Origin: SZUA-584 sp041656035
GTDB lineage: Bacteria; Bacillota; Clostridia; Christensenellales; SZUA-584
Assembly (NCBI GenBank): GCA_964586785.1
Contig: CAZPHS010000006.1
Span: forward strand, 1 to 64,000
Direction of reading: 5' to 3'
Length of the DNA stretch: 64,000 nt
In this document: in pieces, positions 7,546 through 16,279 of the stretch
How positions within the stretch are numbered: position 1 is the stretch's first letter
How the letters are laid out: each line of letters begins with the position of its first letter
The notes under the pieces: generated by a model
Seen by the model: the letters and a program-made list of their open reading frames with translations, nothing else
What the model was told of the DNA's origin: nothing
Databases searched by the model: none
Position numbers and translations under genes: made by a program

Positions 7546-8622
7546 ATGCAGATAAGCAGTCTTATACTTAAGAATTACCGCAGCTATAAAAGCTTATCCG
7601 TTGGTTTTTCCGGCGGCGTTAATATACTTTTGGGTGAAAACGCCGCGGGCAAAACGAATGTTTTGGAGGCGATTGCTTTTTTAAGCATAGGAAAGCCGTT
7701 CCGCGCGCAAAAAGATGCCGAGTGCATTCGCGAAGGCGGCGAGACGGCATATATAAAGGGTGGTATTAAACGCTCCGCGGGCGCGCTTGATATAGAGGCG
7801 ATTATAAGCGTTCTCGGAAAGAAAAGCTTAAGGGTGAACGGACAGCCCGTAAAAAAGATGGGCGAACTTTTGGGTAATTTTATCGCCGTTGTTTTTTCTC
7901 CCGAGGATTTAAAAATATTAAAGGAATCGCCTTCATTACGGCGGCGGTTTATAGATATGGAGATATCAAAGCTGCGTCCGGCGTATTTTTACGAACTGCA
8001 GGAATACGCGAAAGCGCTTGCGCAAAAAAACGCTTTGCTGAAATCGCGCATTGCGGAGCCACAGCTTAAAAAGCTCGTTTTTATATTTAACGAACAAATG
8101 GCGGAGCACGGCTCGCGAATAATAAGCGAAAGGCATAAATTTTTGCACAGGCTTGATGATATAAGCCGTAAAATTCACAGCGGTATCTCTAAAGGCGAAA
8201 AATTATCTATACGATATAAATGCAGCGCGGCTTTAAGCGATATTAAAAACACATTATTGGAGAAGATGGAAAAATCGCTTTCCTCGGAGATAGAGCAGGG
8301 ATTTAGCCTTCACGGACCGCACAGGGAGGATATATTGGCATCACTTGACGGAAACGATATAAAGGTTTATTCGTCTTCGGGGCAGATACGCACCGCTATG
8401 CTTGCCCTAAAACTGGCCACGTTTGAAATAGCGAAAAAAGATTTTAACGAAAGTCCGGTTTTGCTGCTTGACGATGTATTTTCGGAGCTTGATATCAAAA
8501 GGCAGTCGGCGTTGATTGAGCGTATAAGCGGCTCTCAATGTTTTATTACCTCGGCCGTGCCTTTAAAATGCAAAGACGCCCGTATTTACGCGGTAGGCGG
8601 AGGCGGCGTTACACAAGCATAG
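7546..8622 (+). CDS. recF: DNA replication and repair protein RecF
   Basis: RecF is an SMC/ABC-like ATPase that loads RecA at gaps with RecO and RecR. The 358-residue protein shows the Walker A loop LLGENAAGKTNVLEAI near residue 33, the signature region SSGQIRTAMLALKLA around residue 280, and Walker B LLLDDVFSELD near residue 310. I chose ATG 7546 (MQISSLILKNYRSY) because it matches the family N-terminus and has GGAGAG eight bases upstream. The open frame extends 41 codons further upstream. recF is away from dnaA-dnaN-gyrB, its usual place, and has its own SOS box. It converges on the ZIP gene with a 14-base overlap. Confidence 0.97.
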   Translation: MQISSLILKNYRSYKSLSVGFSGGVNILLGENAAGKTNVLEAIAFLSIGKPFRAQKDAECIREGGETAYIKGGIKRSAGALDIEAIISVLGKKSLRVNGQPVKKMGELLGNFIAVVFSPEDLKILKESPSLRRRFIDMEISKLRPAYFYELQEYAKALAQKNALLKSRIAEPQLKKLVFIFNEQMAEHGSRIISERHKFLHRLDDISRKIHSGISKGEKLSIRYKCSAALSDIKNTLLEKMEKSLSSEIEQGFSLHGPHREDILASLDGNDIKVYSSSGQIRTAMLALKLATFEIAKKDFNESPVLLLDDVFSELDIKRQSALIERISGSQCFITSAVPLKCKDARIYAVGGGGVTQA

Positions 8623-9316
8623 TGATAAAAAAGCCCGCGCAAAACCCCATAATAACGGATAGAGTATTTTGCTCTTTTTTTTCGCCGCGGTTTGCCGGTA
8701 TCAATTCCTTCAAAGATATATAAAGCATAGCGCCGCCGGCGAACGATATGCAAGCCGCTGTCATTTCCCCGGAAATATGGCCGAGAGCCGTGCCAATAAA
8801 AGAGCCGGCCGCCGTCGGCAGGCCCGTTAACGCGGAAATAAGAATAACGCGCTTTACACCAACGCCCGATAAAAAAAGAGGCAGGCTGGCCGCGATTCCC
8901 TCCGGTATATTGTGCGTTAAGAGCAGCAGCGAAAGAGAGAAAGCGAACTTCTCTCCCCGCGCCAGTGACGAGCCTATGGCAAGTCCTTCGGGCAGATTAT
9001 GCACGGCGATTACGGTAATCACGAGAATGCCGGTGGAATAAAGCGATAAAGTATCGCCGCGCGATATTAAAGGCGAAAGCAAAGCGAAAAAAATGCCGCC
9101 TGCCGCCGCGCCGCCGCACATAACATAAATACCGCCGGCTTGAGCGCTTTCGGCGAGCATGTCAAAGAAAACTATTGAAATCATCATTCCGCCGGCGAAA
9201 GAGAGAAACGCGCGGGGGGACGGCGAACGCTTGCCGAATAAAACCGCCAAAATTCCGCCAAACATTGTGCCCGCCGTGCCTACGAACGCGCCGAGAAAAA
9301 GGCTTTTTAAATACAT
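8609..9316 (-). CDS. ZIP family divalent metal transporter
   Basis: A 235-residue membrane protein with about eight helices. It carries the two ZIP metal-binding helices: HNLPEGLAIG (helix 4) and THNIPEGIAAS (helix 5), which form the binuclear Zn/Cd/Fe site. It probably imports zinc or a related metal. ATG 9316 is preceded by GGGGTGG and starts at the first membrane helix (MYLKSLFLGAFVG). The open frame continues 56 codons upstream but that part looks non-coding. There is no His-rich loop between helices 3 and 4. It lies 79 bases after queT in the same direction, and its 3' end overlaps the convergent recF by 14 bases. Confidence 0.93.
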   Translation of the reverse strand: MYLKSLFLGAFVGTAGTMFGGILAVLFGKRSPSPRAFLSFAGGMMISIVFFDMLAESAQAGGIYVMCGGAAAGGIFFALLSPLISRGDTLSLYSTGILVITVIAVHNLPEGLAIGSSLARGEKFAFSLSLLLLTHNIPEGIAASLPLFLSGVGVKRVILISALTGLPTAAGSFIGTALGHISGEMTAACISFAGGAMLYISLKELIPANRGEKKEQNTLSVIMGFCAGFFITMLV

Positions 9317-9395
9317 GGTCCACCCCTTTTGTATTTCATATATACGCGCAAAAAGGGCGGATAATATTAAAAAGAAAAGACGGTTTTGAAGCGTT

Positions 9396-9905
9396 TTAAA
9401 AAAGTTGTTTTCGCTGCGTAAAAAGCCGTGCTTTGTGCTTGTCAAGAAGGAAAAACAGCGGCATACCGAGCGCGTAACATGCAATCGCCTGTCCCGCGCC
9501 CACGTACAGCACGGGTATCCAAAGCGGTACCTGCCCGAAATAGAAAAAGTGCAGAAGGGCGCCGATGGCGGCGGCGTTTATAAGCACCGACGGCAGCGGC
9601 AAAAGCCATTTGTTTTTTAAAAAACGGGTTATAAGCGAAGCAGCCAAAGTGGTCAGAGAGCCGAAAATTACGTCGATTACGCCAAGAAAACTGAATATGT
9701 TGGCGAGCGCGCAGCCTATAAAAAGCCCGGGAACGGCGGCCGGAGTGAAATACGGCAGAACACAAAGAGCCTCGGAAACGCGAAGCTGCATCATTCCAAG
9801 CTCTCCGAAGCTTAACGGCGCAACCGCCATTGTAAGCACAAAATACAACGCGGCCGTTATGCCCGCTTCGGCTAAAAAACGTATCGATATAAAACGCTTT
9901 TTCAT
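9396..9905 (-). CDS. queT: QueT family queuosine-precursor transporter
   Basis: A 169-residue protein with five or six membrane helices that matches the QueT/DUF988 family. These are ECF-type S components thought to import queuosine precursors such as preQ1. Diagnostic stretches are ALYFVLTMAVAPLSFGELG, the MQLRVSEALCVLPYF segment and GCALANIFSF. The gene begins two bases after the leuS stop, so it is co-transcribed with leuS. No preQ1 riboswitch fits in that gap. A queG-like gene at 19548-20420 in this window would serve the same tRNA modification. Confidence 0.92.
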   Translation of the reverse strand: MKKRFISIRFLAEAGITAALYFVLTMAVAPLSFGELGMMQLRVSEALCVLPYFTPAAVPGLFIGCALANIFSFLGVIDVIFGSLTTLAASLITRFLKNKWLLPLPSVLINAAAIGALLHFFYFGQVPLWIPVLYVGAGQAIACYALGMPLFFLLDKHKARLFTQRKQLF

Positions 9906-9907
9906 AT

Positions 9908-12319
9908 TCAGCCCGCCACTACGTTGGCAACGCGTCCGGGCACGATAATTATTTTGCGTACGGTTTTGCCGTGGAACAGAGCCAAAAGATTGGGGCTTTC
10001 CAATATCTGCTTTTCGATATCTTCTTTTGTCGCGTCCGCGGAGACAAAAAACTTTCCGCGCACCTTACCGTTTATCTGCAGCGCCATTTCAAGGGTTTTG
10101 CGGACAAGAGCGGATTCGTCATGCATAGGATACGGCGCGTTGAAAACGGAATAGGGTTGGCCCGCAAATTCCCACAGTTCTTCGGCAAAGTGCGGCGCGA
10201 AAGGAGCGATAAGCCTTATTAAAACATTTGCCGCCTGCTTACACAAATCTTTATCGGGCGCGCCGTCCAGATATTTGATAAGAGCGTTGACGTATTCCAT
10301 AAGACGGGCGATTGCGGTATTGAACGAGAAAACTTCTATATCGGCGCGTATATTCTTTATCGCGTAATTTTGCGCGTACAGCAAATCCTCTTTCCCCGTA
10401 TCATTTTTGGAATGCTGGGACAGGAGCCTTTGCACCGTGCGCTCCGCGCGTTCAAGAAAGCGGTATATAGACCGTATGCCGTCTTCGTTCCACGCGCCGC
10501 CTTCAATATACGAAAACCCAAAGCCCAAATACATGCGCAGAGCATCGCTGCCGTATTTTTCTATGTAGGAATCGGGCGATATTACATTGCCGCGCGATTT
10601 GCTCATTCTTTGCCCGTCGGGACCTAATATTACGCCCTGATGTACAAGCGAGGTAAAGGGCTCTTCAAAATCGCAAAAACCCATATCGTGCAAAGCCATT
10701 GTAAAAAATCGTGCGTACAAAAGATGCATACAGCTATGCTCCGCGCCGCCTACATATTTGTCTACCGGAAGCATTTTATTTATCCAGCCGGTATCAAAAG
10801 CCGCTTTTTCGTTGCGGTTATCCGGATAACGCAGAAAATACCATGACGAGCAAACGAATGTATCCATTGTGTCGGCGTCCCGTTTTGCTTTGCCGCCGCA
10901 GATTGGGCATTCGGTGTGCATAAAAGACTTGGATTTAAGCAGCGGCGACGTGCCGTCCGGCTTAAAATCGATATCGTAAGGCAGGCGCACGGGAAGGTCG
11001 CTCTCCGGCACGGGCACTTCACCGCATTTATCGCAATATACTATAGGTATAGGCGCGCCCCAGTAACGCTGCCGTGACACAAGCCAGTCCCTTAAGCGGT
11101 AGTTTATCTTAAAATCGCCGCAGCCTTTCGATTTTAGCTTTCCGGTTATGGCGTTTTTACCTTCCTCCACGGACAAACCGGTAAACTCTTCGCTATTTAC
11201 AAGCGTCCCGCAGCCGTCATACGGAAGCGCGTCGTCTTCTTTGCCTTTAACTACACGCTCTATAGGCAGGTTGTACTTTTGCGCGAATTCAAAGTCGCGT
11301 TCGTCGTGCGCGGGCACCGCCATTACCGCGCCGGTGCCGTATGTAGCCAGCACATAGTCCGCGGTGTATACGGGTATGCGCCGTCCGCTCACCGGATTTT
11401 TCGCGTAGGCTCCCGTGAACACGCCCGTTTTTTCTCTTGTCGCGGAAAGCCTGTCAATTTCGCTGTCGCGCGCCGCCTTGTCGATATAATCTTTAACGGC
11501 GGATTTATATTCCTGTGTAGTTATTTTTAGCGTTAACGGGTGCTCGGGCGCAAGCACCGCGTACGTACACCCAAAAAGCGTATCCGCCCTTGTGGTAAAA
11601 ACGGTAAAAGACTCGCCGTTTTCCAAAGAAAAACTTATTTCAGCCCCTACGGATTTGCCTATCCAGTTGCGCTGCATCATTTTTGTTTTTTCAGGCCAGT
11701 CAAGGTTGTCCAAATTATGAAGCAGCCGCTCCGCGTAATCGGTAATCTTAAAGAACCATTGCGTCAGATTTTTGCGTATAACGGGAGTTGAGCAGCGTTC
11801 GCAGCCGCCGTTTAAAACCTGTTCGTTGGCAAGCACGGTGTTGCATCCCTCGCACCAGTTTACAGGCGCCTCTTTTCTGTAAGCAAGCCCCTTTTTGTAA
11901 AGCTGTAAAAAGCACCATTGCGTCCATTTGTAATATTCGGGCGTACAGGTATTTATCTCATAGTCCCAGTCGAACATCGCGCCCATTTCTTTAAGCTGCT
12001 TTTCCATCGTGTCAATATTGGCAAGAGTGGAATCCTCGGGATGTATGCCGGTTTTTATCGCGTAGTTCTCTGCGGGCAGACCGAACGCGTCAAACCCCAT
12101 AGGCTGGAACACCTCAAAGCCGTTCATACTGATATACCGGGCATACGTGTCTGTTAATCCGTAATTATACCAGTGTCCAAGGTGCAGCCTGGCTCCCGAA
12201 GGGTACGAAAACATTTCGAGTATGTATTTTTTTTGGTCAACGCGGCTTTTGTCAAACTTGTAAAGCCCCGTCCGCTCCCATCTTTCCCGCCATTTTTTTT
12301 CTATTTGTAACAAATCCAT
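9908..12319 (-). CDS. leuS: Leucyl-tRNA synthetase
   Basis: Charges tRNA-Leu. The 803-residue class I synthetase has the HIGH signature as HLGH in SGARLHLGHWYNYG near residue 45, the editing (CP1) domain in the middle with VFTTRADTLFGCTY, a four-cysteine zinc motif in NWCEGCNTVLANEQV and the following CERC, and KMSKS as MSKSRGN near residue 570. I chose ATG 12319 (MDLLQIEKKW), which has GGAG seven bases upstream. The frame could also open at TTG 12331. A simple promoter at 12350-12378 gives a leader of about 25 bases, too short for a T-box. Confidence 0.98.
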   Translation of the reverse strand: MDLLQIEKKWRERWERTGLYKFDKSRVDQKKYILEMFSYPSGARLHLGHWYNYGLTDTYARYISMNGFEVFQPMGFDAFGLPAENYAIKTGIHPEDSTLANIDTMEKQLKEMGAMFDWDYEINTCTPEYYKWTQWCFLQLYKKGLAYRKEAPVNWCEGCNTVLANEQVLNGGCERCSTPVIRKNLTQWFFKITDYAERLLHNLDNLDWPEKTKMMQRNWIGKSVGAEISFSLENGESFTVFTTRADTLFGCTYAVLAPEHPLTLKITTQEYKSAVKDYIDKAARDSEIDRLSATREKTGVFTGAYAKNPVSGRRIPVYTADYVLATYGTGAVMAVPAHDERDFEFAQKYNLPIERVVKGKEDDALPYDGCGTLVNSEEFTGLSVEEGKNAITGKLKSKGCGDFKINYRLRDWLVSRQRYWGAPIPIVYCDKCGEVPVPESDLPVRLPYDIDFKPDGTSPLLKSKSFMHTECPICGGKAKRDADTMDTFVCSSWYFLRYPDNRNEKAAFDTGWINKMLPVDKYVGGAEHSCMHLLYARFFTMALHDMGFCDFEEPFTSLVHQGVILGPDGQRMSKSRGNVISPDSYIEKYGSDALRMYLGFGFSYIEGGAWNEDGIRSIYRFLERAERTVQRLLSQHSKNDTGKEDLLYAQNYAIKNIRADIEVFSFNTAIARLMEYVNALIKYLDGAPDKDLCKQAANVLIRLIAPFAPHFAEELWEFAGQPYSVFNAPYPMHDESALVRKTLEMALQINGKVRGKFFVSADATKEDIEKQILESPNLLALFHGKTVRKIIIVPGRVANVVAG

Positions 12320-12349
12320 CGCAGTCTCCAAAGCGTTATTGCTTGCACC

Positions 12350-12378
12350 ATTATGATACAGAATTATTCAAAAATCAA
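12350..12378 (-). promoter_or_regulatory. sigma-A promoter for leuS-queT
   Basis: On the minus strand TTGATT (12373-12378) and CATAAT (12350-12355) are 17 bases apart. The start site would be near 12343, about 24 bases before the leuS ATG. Confidence 0.5.
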
Positions 12379-12385
12379 GACGCGC

Positions 12386-13522
12386 TTACCCAAAAACCGC
12401 GGCGATCGCGCAGGCGGAAGCGCCTTCCTCTGAACCTTCAAAGCCCATGCCTTCAGTTGTTGTGGCCTTAACGCTGACGGCGGTTATATCAATTTGAAGC
12501 GCCGCCGCTATATTTTCGCGCATTTGTTTAACGTACGGCGAGAGTTTCGGGCGCTCTATAATCACAGTGGCGTCAATGTTTATTATCCGGTAACCTTTGT
12601 CCGCTATAATATCGCGCGTGCGCTCAAGCAGCAGCAGACTGGATATACCGGCGAACTTGCCGGTACACGGAAAATGCGCGCCTATATCTTTGGCGGCCGC
12701 CGCGCCAAGCAGCGCGTCGATAACCGCGTGAATCAGCACGTCCGCATCGCTGTGTCCTAAAAGGCCTTGAGTGTGCGGTATATTAACGCCGCCTAATATA
12801 AGCGGTCTGTTTGGCGAGAATCTGTGCGAATCGCAGCCCCAGCCCGTCCGCGTATTTTCGCCCGCGATAAGCTTTCCGAGCAAAATATCCTCCGGTGTGG
12901 TTATTTTTATATTATTCCGGTCCGCCTCCACAAAGCTTATTGGTATACCCATACGCTCTAAAAGAACGCATTCGTCCGTACCTACAAAACCTTCGGCATT
13001 CGCCTTATCGTGAGCGGCTTTTAATAAACCGTATTTGAAAACCTGCGGAGTTTGTATATTCACCAGGTTTTCTCTGTCAACAGTGCCCGTAATAGTACCG
13101 TTGCAGAGTGTTTTTATTGTATCCCGCGCGCGCACGCCCGCCGCCGCCGCGCCCGTTTCGACCGCTTTTTTTACGCATTCCCGTATTAAATCCGGCGAAA
13201 CGAAACAGCGCGCGCCGTCATGCACGGCGGCTATATCAAAGCCCGCCGCGGCGCCAAGCGCTTTTCCAACGGAAAACTGGCGTTCGCCGCCGCCTTCCGC
13301 AAGTACAAAAGGTGTCGTTAGGACGCGCTTTGATATTGTTTCGACGGCTTGCATGTCCCCCCCGCGGCAGGCTATTATTATTTGCTCGAAACAACCGCTT
13401 TTCTGCAGCGCTTCCAGTGTGCGCTCAAGCACGTATTTGCCGCCTATACGCAAAAACATTTTATTCTCGCCCATGCGCTTTGAGTTTCCCGCCGCGAGTA
13501 CTATGCAGCAGACGCTAGCCAT
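12386..13522 (-). CDS. ispDF: Bifunctional IspD/IspF (MEP pathway)
   Basis: A fusion of two enzymes of methylerythritol-phosphate isoprenoid synthesis. Residues 1 to about 215 are IspD (2-C-methyl-D-erythritol 4-phosphate cytidylyltransferase), with the CTP-binding IVLAAGNSKRMGENKMF and VHDGARCFV. Residues about 222-378 are IspF (MECDP synthase), with GWGCDSHRF, GHSDADVLIHAVIDALLGAA and FEGSEEGASACAIAAV. These include the zinc ligands Asp and His of DSH and the later His. The fusion skips the IspE step. ispE is separate, at 18689-19555. The start overlaps the end of the S4-domain gene by eight bases. Confidence 0.97.
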   Translation of the reverse strand: MASVCCIVLAAGNSKRMGENKMFLRIGGKYVLERTLEALQKSGCFEQIIIACRGGDMQAVETISKRVLTTPFVLAEGGGERQFSVGKALGAAAGFDIAAVHDGARCFVSPDLIRECVKKAVETGAAAAGVRARDTIKTLCNGTITGTVDRENLVNIQTPQVFKYGLLKAAHDKANAEGFVGTDECVLLERMGIPISFVEADRNNIKITTPEDILLGKLIAGENTRTGWGCDSHRFSPNRPLILGGVNIPHTQGLLGHSDADVLIHAVIDALLGAAAAKDIGAHFPCTGKFAGISSLLLLERTRDIIADKGYRIINIDATVIIERPKLSPYVKQMRENIAAALQIDITAVSVKATTTEGMGFEGSEEGASACAIAAVFG

Positions 13523-13772
13523 TGCGGGTTTCGCCTAAAACTTCGTACATGCCGGCGGCATCTTCCTTGCGCACCGTCTCTGTAACTGTGAGAACCTTTA
13601 CTTTAAGCGTGTTGGCGCCGAAACGCACCTCTATAATATCGCCCGGTTTTACGTCTTTCCCGGGCTTTGCGGCGCTGCCGTTCACAAGAACGCGTTGTTT
13701 GTCGCACGCTTCCCCCGCGACGGTGCGGCGCTTTATAATACGCGATACCTTTAAAAATTTGTCTACTCTCAT
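13515..13772 (-). CDS. S4-domain RNA-binding protein (RqcP/YabO-like)
   Basis: An 85-residue protein made of a single S4 domain: MRVDKFLKVSRIIKRRTVA for the RNA-binding helices, then CDKQRVLVNGSAAKPGKDVKPGDIIEVRF. The size and motif match RqcP/YabO, which assists RqcH in C-terminal tailing of nascent chains on stalled 60S-like 50S subunits, and the related Hsp15. It overlaps ispDF by eight bases and follows a weak A/T-rich gap from the GNAT gene. No rqcH is in this window, so the function is inferred from family only. Confidence 0.88.
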   Translation of the reverse strand: MRVDKFLKVSRIIKRRTVAGEACDKQRVLVNGSAAKPGKDVKPGDIIEVRFGANTLKVKVLTVTETVRKEDAAGMYEVLGETRNG

Positions 13773-13871
13773 AGCAAATCCTTTTGTTTTTGTTTATTAT
13801 ATCAGAAAAAGAAAAAACGGTATAACAAAAAGCGCGCAAATCGCCGCGCCTGCGCTTATGCCGGCTTAAAA

Positions 13872-14330
13872 TTACAGCTGCTTTATCATAACAAGCCTGT
13901 CTTCGCCGGCGCCGTATTCGTCTTTCGCGCTGCCGGCCACGGTAAACCCTAATTGCTCGCGGTATACCGAGACGGCGTTGGTATTGGCGGGGTCAACCGA
14001 CAGCTTAACCCTAAATATGCCGTACTGCTTAATATGGGAAAGAGCGTACTCTAAAAGTTTTGTGCCTACATTATGACCGCGAAAATCAGGAAGAACCGCT
14101 ATGCTGAACAGATACGCGGTGTCGGTATTGTCCATGCTGCGCAGAAAATAAGCGCACGCAACCGCGGTGCCGTCGTCGTCCGCGGCCGCGTAAACTTTAC
14201 CGTAACGCAGCAGCGGCACAAGCATTTGCTCATTAAGAGCGCCTTCTCCGAAAGCCGTTTGCTCTATATAAAGTATGTTGTCTAAAATACCGACATCGGG
14301 GTTTTCCAGAGCTTTGAAATTAATAATCAT
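13872..14330 (-). CDS. GNAT family N-acetyltransferase
   Basis: A 152-residue single-domain GCN5-related acetyltransferase. The acetyl-CoA pyrophosphate-binding motif A is visible as SIAVLPDFRGHNVGTKLLEYA around residue 85 (R/QxxGxG form RGHNVG). Motif B follows, with AVSVYREQLGFTVAGS near residue 125. The substrate cannot be told from the sequence. GGAGG sits eight bases before ATG 14330. It is 23 bases after radC in the same direction. Confidence 0.88.
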   Translation of the reverse strand: MIINFKALENPDVGILDNILYIEQTAFGEGALNEQMLVPLLRYGKVYAAADDDGTAVACAYFLRSMDNTDTAYLFSIAVLPDFRGHNVGTKLLEYALSHIKQYGIFRVKLSVDPANTNAVSVYREQLGFTVAGSAKDEYGAGEDRLVMIKQL

Positions 14331-14353
14331 AATAATCCTCCGCTATTTGCGTG

Positions 14354-15109
14354 CTATTTTTGCCGTTCTGCCAGAACCTTGTGAAATTGCTGCATACAGC
14401 CGTACTGGGCGGCGTAAGCTTTGCTTCCGGAAAACTCGTCTTTTTCCATAAGCGAATCGGCCTGAAAACTAAACGCCTCGTTATCGCATATTATAACATG
14501 ATCTAAAAGGTCTATACCGAGCGTATGCAGCGTGGCAAGTATATCCTGCGTGGTGCGTATGTCCGCGGACGAAGGGGTAACGCTTCCTCCGGGATGGTTA
14601 TGGGCAATAACACATTTAACGGCGTGATGGCGCAGCGCAGCGGCCGCGATTTTGCTTATGTAAACGGGCGATTCGCATACGCTGCCTTCAGAGAGCCGCT
14701 CGCAGTGAATAACGCGGTTTTGAACGTTAAGCCATATCATATAAAACTGCTCGAACGGTTTTCCGAAAAGAAGCGTACGCGCATAGTCGCAGGCGTCTTT
14801 TATTGAGATTATTGACGGCTTTTTGCCAAGCTTGCTTTGTTCGTAAGCGCGGAAGGCGCATGGGAGCATCGCAAGGAACGCCGCCGTTTTCTTACCCATT
14901 CCGCTTATGTGTTCCAAATCTTTTGCGTCCGCCTCAAGAACGCCGGATAAACTGCCGAATGTTTTTATAAGACGGTGAGCGATAATATTGGTATCAACAC
15001 GCGGCAGAGCAAAGAAAAGCAGAAACTCGAGTATTTCGTGCTCGGCGAAACTTTCGAAGCCATTGTTTATAAACCGATCTGTAAGCCTTTGTCTGTGCCC
15101 TTCGTGCAT
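14354..15109 (-). CDS. radC: RadC family JAB-domain protein
   Basis: A 251-residue protein with an N-terminal helix-hairpin-helix region (LEHISGMGKKTAAFLAML) and a C-terminal JAMM/JAB metalloprotease-like domain carrying the zinc motif AHNHPGGSVTPSSAD. Despite the name, a repair role for RadC is not established, and its reaction is unknown. I chose ATG 15109 (MHEGHRQRLTDRF), the canonical family start, with GGAGGCGG directly upstream. The frame extends 22 more codons upstream without family similarity. Confidence 0.94.
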   Translation of the reverse strand: MHEGHRQRLTDRFINNGFESFAEHEILEFLLFFALPRVDTNIIAHRLIKTFGSLSGVLEADAKDLEHISGMGKKTAAFLAMLPCAFRAYEQSKLGKKPSIISIKDACDYARTLLFGKPFEQFYMIWLNVQNRVIHCERLSEGSVCESPVYISKIAAAALRHHAVKCVIAHNHPGGSVTPSSADIRTTQDILATLHTLGIDLLDHVIICDNEAFSFQADSLMEKDEFSGSKAYAAQYGCMQQFHKVLAERQK

Positions 15110-15132
15110 GCCGCCTCCAGTAATATTAAAAA

Positions 15133-15330
15133 TCAGCCGGAGCAACCTTTGCAGCCTTGACAGCCGCCGCCGCACCCGCCGCCTTTATTCGCGCCAAAAT
15201 AGCATTTACCCTGATAGCAGCGCGACACTGATAATGAAGCGCATTTCGGGCACGGAGGTTTTTTATCATACGCGGTAAGCTCTTCAAACACGTGCCCGCA
15301 GGCGGCGCAAATAAATTTCAGCAGCGGCAT
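15133..15330 (-). CDS. FmdB-type zinc ribbon protein with Cys/Gly tail
   Basis: A 65-residue protein that starts MPLLKFICAACGHVFEEL and has CxxC pairs at residues 8-11 (CAAC) and 27-30 (CPKC). This is the FmdB/CxxC zinc ribbon. The tail is Gly- and Cys-rich (GGGCGGGCQGCKGCSG) and may bind metal. A GGGAG site precedes the ATG. It sits between radC and corA, 10 bases from the latter, so it is probably part of the corA transcript. Function unknown. Confidence 0.85.
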   Translation of the reverse strand: MPLLKFICAACGHVFEELTAYDKKPPCPKCASLSVSRCYQGKCYFGANKGGGCGGGCQGCKGCSG

Positions 15331-15340
15331 TATAATCTCC

Positions 15341-16279
15341 CTAAAGCATTTTCTTTTTCCATAATATAAACGTGACGATACCGGTTATAAACAACGCGAA
15401 CACGGAAACTATAACAAATCCCTCGGCGGTTTTTTCAAAAGGCACGTCCACATTCATGCCCCAAAAGCTCGCTATCAGCGTAGGGACGGATAATATAATT
15501 GTTACCGCGGCTAAGAATTTCATAACAATATTCAGATTGTTGGAAATAACCGACGCGAAGGCGTCCATAGTTCCCGAAAGTATATCTCTGTATATTGCCG
15601 CCATCTCAATCGCCTGCTTGTTTTCAATAATAACGTCTTCCAGCAAATCCTCGTCGTCGGGATACCGCTTTATAAATTTGGTTTTCAGCATTTTTTCAAG
15701 AACAATTTCGTTGGCTTTAAGCGAGGTTGAAAAGAATACAAGCGATTTTTCAAGCTTAAGCATTTGTATAAGCTCCCGGTTTTTTAAAGATTTATGAAGC
15801 GCCATTTCAACCTGTGTGCTGGCTTTATCCACCTGGCGAAGATACTGAAGGTATTTGACGCTTGTTTTATAAAGAAGCTGCAGTATAAATCTTGTTTTCT
15901 TGCAAGTGTCGAAGCCGCGTATTCGCCCCAGAAAAAAATCGCTTATAATCGTCGTTTCCTCAAGGCATACCGTTATTACCATATTATCAAGCAAAACTAT
16001 GCCAAGGGGCATTGTGTTGTAAATAAACGATGTGCCTTCAGGCTCGACGACGGGCACGTCCACCAGTATTAAAGTCTGCTTATCGTCTCTTTCTATGCGA
16101 GGGGTTTCCTCCTCGTCGAGAGCGGCCTGCAAAAACGCTTCTTGCGCGCCGCTTTCGCGGCTAACTTTTAAAATTTCGTCTGCGGAGGGGTTGGTAAGAT
16201 TAATCCATACGCCGTCGCATTCTGATTCTTGGGTGCGCAAATCGTTATCCACGGTTTTAAAATATTGTATCATTGGCAA
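15341..16279 (-). CDS. corA: CorA family magnesium/divalent cation channel
   Basis: A pentameric membrane channel for Mg2+ or related ions. The 310-312 residue protein has a large cytosolic domain of mixed alpha/beta then long helices, and two C-terminal membrane helices. The first ends in the selectivity motif GMN (SFWGMNVDVPF, about residue 272). The start is either TTG 16279 or ATG 16273. AAGGAAGGCGG lies upstream, and its spacing suits the TTG or, if AGGCGG is used, the ATG. It has a 170-base structured leader with a small ORF, described separately, which suggests post-transcriptional control. Confidence 0.95.
   Translation of the reverse strand: MPMIQYFKTVDNDLRTQESECDGVWINLTNPSADEILKVSRESGAQEAFLQAALDEEETPRIERDDKQTLILVDVPVVEPEGTSFIYNTMPLGIVLLDNMVITVCLEETTIISDFFLGRIRGFDTCKKTRFILQLLYKTSVKYLQYLRQVDKASTQVEMALHKSLKNRELIQMLKLEKSLVFFSTSLKANEIVLEKMLKTKFIKRYPDDEDLLEDVIIENKQAIEMAAIYRDILSGTMDAFASVISNNLNIVMKFLAAVTIILSVPTLIASFWGMNVDVPFEKTAEGFVIVSVFALFITGIVTFILWKKKML

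Noticed and set aside
12320..12385. T-box riboswitch ahead of leuS
   Set aside because: The promoter lies only about 25 bases before the start and no AGGGTGG-type T-box or specifier stem exists.
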